From DATACZ01 sp036258795 (lineage in GTDB: Bacteria; Actinomycetota; CADDZG01; JAHWKV01), in NCBI GenBank assembly GCA_036258795.1, contig DATACZ010000169.1:1-9815 (forward strand): DNA of 9,815 bases, given 5' to 3'. The notes under the pieces were generated by a model. That model had not been told where the DNA came from, ran no database searches, and was given only the letters and a program-made list of their open reading frames with translations. Below, piece by piece: positions 6,017 to 9,815 of the stretch (positions are counted from its first letter, which is position 1; each line of letters starts with the position of its first letter). Position numbers and translations under genes: made by a program.

Positions 6017-8907
6017 GGACCTTCTCTGGTGCCAAGAGCGGACTTGATACGGGCCACTGCCGCCTCCACGGTCGAGGCGATCGGGGCTGAGCCCTCGAAA
6101 TCGGTGAGTGAAAGGATTCGTCTTATGGGGGAGCCTTCCGAAACCACCAGGTAAAGCTGCTGCCGGTGTCGCTCCAAACGGGCCGCCAGCTGGAACAAGA
6201 CCCGCAGTCCCGCACTATCGAGATAAGACGTGCCGGAGAGGTCCACCACCAGTCCCAAGGGCTGGTTGTCGACGGCTCTGGCGAGCTTGGCCGCCACAGC
6301 TTGAGCGTTGCTTAGGTCGATGTCGCCCTCGAGATGGACCACCTCCACGTCGGGCCGTTCGCTGACTTCAGCGTCGAAGAATGATGGCTCTTGTGGCTGG
6401 CGCGACCCCGCCGGTGCCGGCTGGCCCAACCGTCGCTTCAGATGAACCTCGCTGCCCCTAGACTTGTGCTGAACCTCCACGGTGTCCACGAGCGCACTCA
6501 TCATCGGCAACCCCCGGCCCTGGTCTATGCCACGGGGTGAGCGCCAGCGGCCGAAGTCTCTGACCGTAACCTTGACCTCTCCCTCGACGCAGACGGCCTC
6601 TACCTCAACCAGGCCCTCCTCGAGACCATAGGCATGCTCGAGGACGTTAGCCGCAGCTTCGTTACAAGCCAGCACGAGATCTGCCGCCTCATCCGGACCT
6701 GCATCTACCTCCTCCAGCCATTGGCCGAGGATCCGGCGAATAGTAAGCAGCTCCTCGGGCCTGGCTGGAAGACTCAGCTTGAGCGGGCCCCGAGAAATGG
6801 GAGTTAGCCGGATGGCGAGGACGGCAATGTCGTCGTCTGAGCCCAAATTTCCGACCATCTCTCCTATGACCAGATCACACAAGGACTCCAGATCTCCCCG
6901 GTGGCCTTCCGCAATGTGCTTGAGGGTCGACATGCCCTCCTCAATTGAGCTTCCATGCTTCTCCACGAGTCCATCCGTGTACAGAAGGATGGTGGAGCCT
7001 TCCCCGACCTTCGCGACCGAATCCTCGGGCGCTTCGTCGGGTACACCGAGTGGGGCGCAACGGCCCCCTTCCATAAAGCTGGCCGATCCGTCTCTCCGGA
7101 TAAGAAGAGGGGGAGGGTGGCCGGCCGCCACAAAGGTAAATGTGCGGGTGCCCGGATCCAGAGTGCCGTAGATCACCGTGGCCATCTGATCTTCATCCAT
7201 GTCCATCACCAGGCGGTTCAGGCGTCTCACCAGGGCCGAGGGCGAACTGGCTTCAAGGGCATAGGCACGAAGCGCAATGCGAAGCTGCCCCATGGACGCC
7301 GCGGCGGATAGGCCGCGTCCCACCACATCGCCGATGCTCACACCGAGAATCCCGCCTCGTAAGGGGAACACGTCGTACCAGTCGCCCCCCACTTCCAGGC
7401 CTGCGGCCCCCGGTATGTAGCGCCTCGCCAGCTCCAAGCCGGGGTATTCGGTCAGCTGGTCGGGCAAGAGGCTTCGTTGGAGCGTCTCGGCAATCTGCCT
7501 TTCCCTCTCGAGAAGGGTCTCCATCGCCTGACGAGCCAGCATGCTCACCTCGGCCTGCTTACGCTCAGTGACATCCTGTTCTATCCCGAACATCCGGACG
7601 GGCTTTTCCTCGCCGGCCACCTGGCCCTGGGCGTAAAGCCATCGGATGGAGCCGTCCGGCCGGATGATCCGATGCTCGAATTCGAACGGCTCCCTGGTTT
7701 GATAGGACTCCAGGATCACATCCGACACGGCGTCTTGATCCTCTGGATGCATCAGCTGGATGAACGAATCGAACGTGAGACTCATCGAACCGGGCTCGAG
7801 GCCGAAGATCCGGTACAGCTCATCGGACCAGCTCACCTCATTGGAAGGTATGTTCCATATCCAGGAACCAATGTGGGCCAGCGACTGGGCCTCTTCCAGC
7901 TGAGCCGTACGTTCGCTGAGCAGTCGTTCCGACGCCATGTGTTGGGCGACCTCACCCCGGAGACGCTGGTTCGCCGTGGCAAGCTCCGCACTCCGTTGCT
8001 GAACCCGTTGCTCTAGCTCGATGGCGGCCTGCTCCAGGGCCTGGCTGGCTTTCCTGCGCTCGATTGTCAGGACCGCCAGAACCAGAGCGGTCAAAGCGGC
8101 ACTTGCATTGAAAACCTGCAACCGAAGCATCTTGTCGGTGAGCGAGATGTCTGCAAAGGGCCCCGCGCCGGAAATCGCCGCCCAGACGGCGACCGAGGAA
8201 ACCACCAGCGCCCCCAGCGAAGCGCCCGCCGTCATAAAGCGCAATGCCGCCCAGGTGAGCAGAGGGAATACCAGGTAGAGCATGTCCAGATTCCTTGACA
8301 CAACCAGGATCGACACCGATACCAACAGGAGGAAGAGGAGGAGCGCCTCACCCCACCTTTTCCAAGACCAGCCCCCGGGCCGGATACGAACGCTCAACAG
8401 CAGAGGGGCGAAGATGAGTACTCCCATGGCATCGCCTACCCACCAAACCAGCCAGGTAGGCGCAAAAGCGCTCGGCCTGACCTCTCCAAATCTGACCAGT
8501 GTGTTTGCCCCAAATGTGGCGCTGACTGTCATTGCGCCGAGCCCTCCAAGAAGAACCAGGGCCAGCACGTCCCTCATACGGTCCAGCTCCCACCGGAATC
8601 CGGCCGCCTTGAGCAAACGGGCGGCGATAAGAGGAGCAAGGGTATTGCCGGTGGCAATAGCTCCTGCGGCCAGAGGCGAAGGAACGGTGCCCAGGTTGAC
8701 CAGAAAGGCCCCGAGAGCAATCCCCGGCCACATCCTGTATCCCAGCATCAGAAGAGCCACCAGGGCTATGCCGGTCGGGGGCCATAGGGGCGTGACGACA
8801 TCGTCGATTAGCGCCAGGCTGAGGCTTAGCCTTGCGGCTCCGTAGTACACAGCGGCCAGAAGTCCTATGGCCAATGGCAGAGACAAGGACCGTTCGCGCC
8901 ACTTCAC
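5998..8907 (-). CDS. MASE1-PAS-PP2C phosphatase-RsbW kinase-STAS partner-switch fusion
   Basis: Membrane sensor of 969 residues carrying all three parts of a partner-switching circuit. Residues 1-285 are a MASE1 domain with about eight to ten membrane segments and the hallmarks PLWPPTGIAL (40-49) and WWVGDAMGVLIFAPLLL (155-171). A coiled coil (about 284-342) and a PAS domain (about 343-450; no LOV flavin-Cys motif) follow. The SpoIIE/RsbU phosphatase (about 465-702) has GGDWYD (D509, D512), IGDVVGRG (D527), YTDG (D645) and DDDIA (D691-D693). The RsbW-like HATPase (about 708-828) has the N-box NEAAANVLEHA (E750, N754) and VRDFG (D784). The STAS domain (about 850-960) has DSAGL with the presumed phosphorylatable S898. 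The start is GTG at 8907, with AAGGA about 12 nt upstream and 21 nt after ribH. Rv1364c of M. tuberculosis has PAS-phosphatase-kinase-STAS but, as I recall, no MASE1. The sigma factor or other client is not in the window. Confidence 0.93.
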   Translation of the reverse strand: MKWRERSLSLPLAIGLLAAVYYGAARLSLSLALIDDVVTPLWPPTGIALVALLMLGYRMWPGIALGAFLVNLGTVPSPLAAGAIATGNTLAPLIAARLLKAAGFRWELDRMRDVLALVLLGGLGAMTVSATFGANTLVRFGEVRPSAFAPTWLVWWVGDAMGVLIFAPLLLSVRIRPGGWSWKRWGEALLLFLLLVSVSILVVSRNLDMLYLVFPLLTWAALRFMTAGASLGALVVSSVAVWAAISGAGPFADISLTDKMLRLQVFNASAALTALVLAVLTIERRKASQALEQAAIELEQRVQQRSAELATANQRLRGEVAQHMASERLLSERTAQLEEAQSLAHIGSWIWNIPSNEVSWSDELYRIFGLEPGSMSLTFDSFIQLMHPEDQDAVSDVILESYQTREPFEFEHRIIRPDGSIRWLYAQGQVAGEEKPVRMFGIEQDVTERKQAEVSMLARQAMETLLERERQIAETLQRSLLPDQLTEYPGLELARRYIPGAAGLEVGGDWYDVFPLRGGILGVSIGDVVGRGLSAAASMGQLRIALRAYALEASSPSALVRRLNRLVMDMDEDQMATVIYGTLDPGTRTFTFVAAGHPPPLLIRRDGSASFMEGGRCAPLGVPDEAPEDSVAKVGEGSTILLYTDGLVEKHGSSIEEGMSTLKHIAEGHRGDLESLCDLVIGEMVGNLGSDDDIAVLAIRLTPISRGPLKLSLPARPEELLTIRRILGQWLEEVDAGPDEAADLVLACNEAAANVLEHAYGLEEGLVEVEAVCVEGEVKVTVRDFGRWRSPRGIDQGRGLPMMSALVDTVEVQHKSRGSEVHLKRRLGQPAPAGSRQPQEPSFFDAEVSERPDVEVVHLEGDIDLSNAQAVAAKLARAVDNQPLGLVVDLSGTSYLDSAGLRVLFQLAARLERHRQQLYLVVSEGSPIRRILSLTDFEGSAPIASTVEAAVARIKSALGTREGPYGSHR

Positions 8908-8928
8908 TTTTTCAATGCGTCCTTTTGG

Positions 8929-9447
8929 TTATCCGATCAGCCGGTAGGTGTTGGCCATCTCTACCGCATCCTGCGCAGCCTCGTAACCCTTGTGACCCAA
9001 GCGGCCACCGGTCCTGTCCATGGCCTGCTCGAAGTCGTCGGTCGTGAGCACCCCAAAGATGATCGGAACGCCGGTCTCGAGCGAGACGGCCAGAATCCCT
9101 TCCTGCACCGCTTTGGAAACGTAGGTGAAGTGTTCGGTCTGACCCCGGACGACCGCCCCCAGGCAGACGATCGCGTCGACCTTGTTCCTGCAGGCAAGTT
9201 GCTTGGCGGCCCCGGGAATCTCAAAAGCCCCGGGCACGGAGACCGTCGTAACCGAGCCAGCGGATACGCCGGCCTCTTCCAGCGCATCCTCCGCACCCTC
9301 GAGAAGCCTCTGGGTGATCGAGTGGTTGAACCTGCTGACCACTATCCCGATCGTGAGGTTCCGGCCGCTGAGCTCACCCCTTAGCAGCTTGAACCTGGAC
9401 TGCAGGGGCTCGGACTCGTCCCGGTCATTCGTGGGAGATCTGGTCAT
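8929..9447 (-). CDS. ribH: 6,7-dimethyl-8-ribityllumazine synthase
   Basis: Penultimate enzyme of riboflavin synthesis: joins 5-amino-6-ribitylaminouracil with 3,4-dihydroxy-2-butanone 4-phosphate, usually in icosahedral or pentameric assemblies. The 172-residue product has the core IGIVVSRFN (33-41), PGAFEIP (72-78), CLGAVVRGQTEHF (95-107; catalytic H106), FGVLTTDDFEQA (131-142) and DRTGGR (144-149; R145). The phosphate-binding GNKG of many family members reads GHKG here (151-154). A charged N-terminal extension of about 28 residues precedes the core, making it longer than the usual 155. The ATG at 9447 is 7 nt after the upstream TGA, with GAAGGG in between; the 3' end leads into the fusion gene after 21 nt. 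Riboflavin genes are often controlled by an FMN riboswitch, which would lie outside this window. Confidence 0.96.
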   Translation of the reverse strand: MTRSPTNDRDESEPLQSRFKLLRGELSGRNLTIGIVVSRFNHSITQRLLEGAEDALEEAGVSAGSVTTVSVPGAFEIPGAAKQLACRNKVDAIVCLGAVVRGQTEHFTYVSKAVQEGILAVSLETGVPIIFGVLTTDDFEQAMDRTGGRLGHKGYEAAQDAVEMANTYRLIG

Positions 9448-9454
9448 GAGCCCT

Positions 9455-9815
9455 TCAGCTCGATCCGCCGTCCGTGATCCCCGGCTCGGAGATTGAGCTG
9501 CCCAGACCTTCCAGCAGATGGCCTAGACGGTCCCTCTTGGTCCGCAGGTAGGCGATGTTCTGCTCGGTGGGGCTGGTCTGAAGTGGCACTCTTTCGGTGA
9601 TGGACAAGCCATAGCCTTCGATGCCGGCGTATTTCCTGGGACTGTTGGTCAGCAGCCGTATCGATGTAAGCCCAAGGTCGGTCAAAACCTGGGCGCCGAT
9701 GCCATAGTCCCTGAGGTCTGGGGCGAATCCCAGCTCGGCGTTGGCCTGCACGGTGTCGCGTCCCTGCTCCTGAAGGGTGTAGGCCCGGATCTTGTGTATC
9801 AAGCCGATGCCCCTG
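9455..9815 (-). CDS. GTP cyclohydrolase II domain, C-terminal part (ribA or ribBA)
   Basis: About 120 C-terminal residues of GTP cyclohydrolase II, which opens GTP to 2,5-diamino-6-ribosylamino-4-pyrimidinone 5'-phosphate, the first step of riboflavin synthesis. Visible signatures are RGIGL at the window edge, KIRAYTLQEQG.DTVQAN, LGFAPDLRDYGIGAQVL, LRLLTNSPRK-type IRLLTNSPRK, and GYGLSITERVPL. The zinc-binding cysteines lie upstream, outside the window. The reading frame stays open through position 9814, so no start is given. A bifunctional ribBA with an N-terminal DHBP synthase domain is common in Actinobacteria but cannot be seen here. A C-terminal tail of about 30 residues follows the domain. 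The TGA at 9457-9455 is 7 nt before ribH, so the two genes form one operon. Confidence 0.94.
   Translation of the reverse strand, partial: RGIGLIHKIRAYTLQEQGRDTVQANAELGFAPDLRDYGIGAQVLTDLGLTSIRLLTNSPRKYAGIEGYGLSITERVPLQTSPTEQNIAYLRTKRDRLGHLLEGLGSSISEPGITDGGSS

Noticed and set aside
7555..7880. LOV-type flavin photoreceptor in the PAS domain of the fusion protein, suggested by the riboflavin neighbours
   Set aside because: The GxNCRFLQ-like motif with its flavin-linking cysteine is absent; the domain looks like an ordinary PAS_3-type sensor.
7477..8016. 179-codon plus-strand open frame opposite the PAS/phosphatase region
   Set aside because: It lies wholly inside a well-supported 969-residue gene and shows no recognisable domain; a compositional shadow.
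8348..8902. 184-codon minus-strand open frame in another frame over the MASE1 region
   Set aside because: The overlapping frame carries clear MASE1 membrane segments and motifs; this one is Arg/Ser-rich and unlike any protein, typical of an out-of-frame high-GC reading.
1..9815. CRISPR array, insertion sequence, tRNA gene, prophage or toxin-antitoxin pair
   Set aside because: No direct-repeat array, transposase, terminal inverted repeat, tRNA-like fold or small toxin gene was seen; genes are packed and housekeeping in kind.

Overview
This is a high-GC, gene-dense bacterial chromosome segment with almost no non-coding DNA. The gene order infC-rpmI-rplT-rRNA methyltransferase-histidine kinase-pheS, the IF3 sequence, frequent GTG/TTG starts and apparently leaderless genes all point to Actinomycetota. 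A less-studied, early-branching lineage is my inference. No mobile element, CRISPR array, tRNA or rRNA was seen, and nothing suggests recent transfer.

Layout. (1) Positions 1-3998, minus strand: one tight translation operon, transcribed from right to left as infC (IF3), rpmI (L35), rplT (L20), a TrmH/SpoU-family RNA methyltransferase, a soluble PAS histidine kinase, and pheS, which runs off the left edge. Spacers are 2-15 nt, and both junctions of the kinase gene are 4-nt start/stop overlaps. (2) Positions 3999-4137: the infC leader. It holds a possible 11-codon leader ORF whose stop overlaps a rare ATA start of infC. (3) Positions 4138-5016, minus: long-form hisG without other his genes. (4) Positions 5048-6016, plus: sppA, the only plus-strand gene, divergent from hisG across 31 bp. 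(5) Positions 5998-8907, minus: a 969-residue fusion of MASE1 membrane sensor, PAS, SpoIIE/RsbU-type phosphatase, RsbW-like kinase and STAS anti-anti-sigma domain. Its 3' end overlaps sppA. (6) Positions 8929-9815, minus: ribH and the 3' end of a GTP cyclohydrolase II gene (ribA or ribBA), the distal part of a riboflavin operon that appears to read into the fusion gene.

How the genes work together. The left half supplies translation initiation, ribosome assembly, rRNA modification and Phe-tRNA charging, with a sensor kinase embedded among them. The right half makes the lumazine precursor of riboflavin, followed by a complete partner-switching stress module in one polypeptide. This fusion is the most unusual protein here. 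It resembles the Mycobacterium tuberculosis Rv1364c layout, with a membrane sensor added. No sigma factor or response regulator lies in the window, so the outputs of both signalling proteins are unknown.
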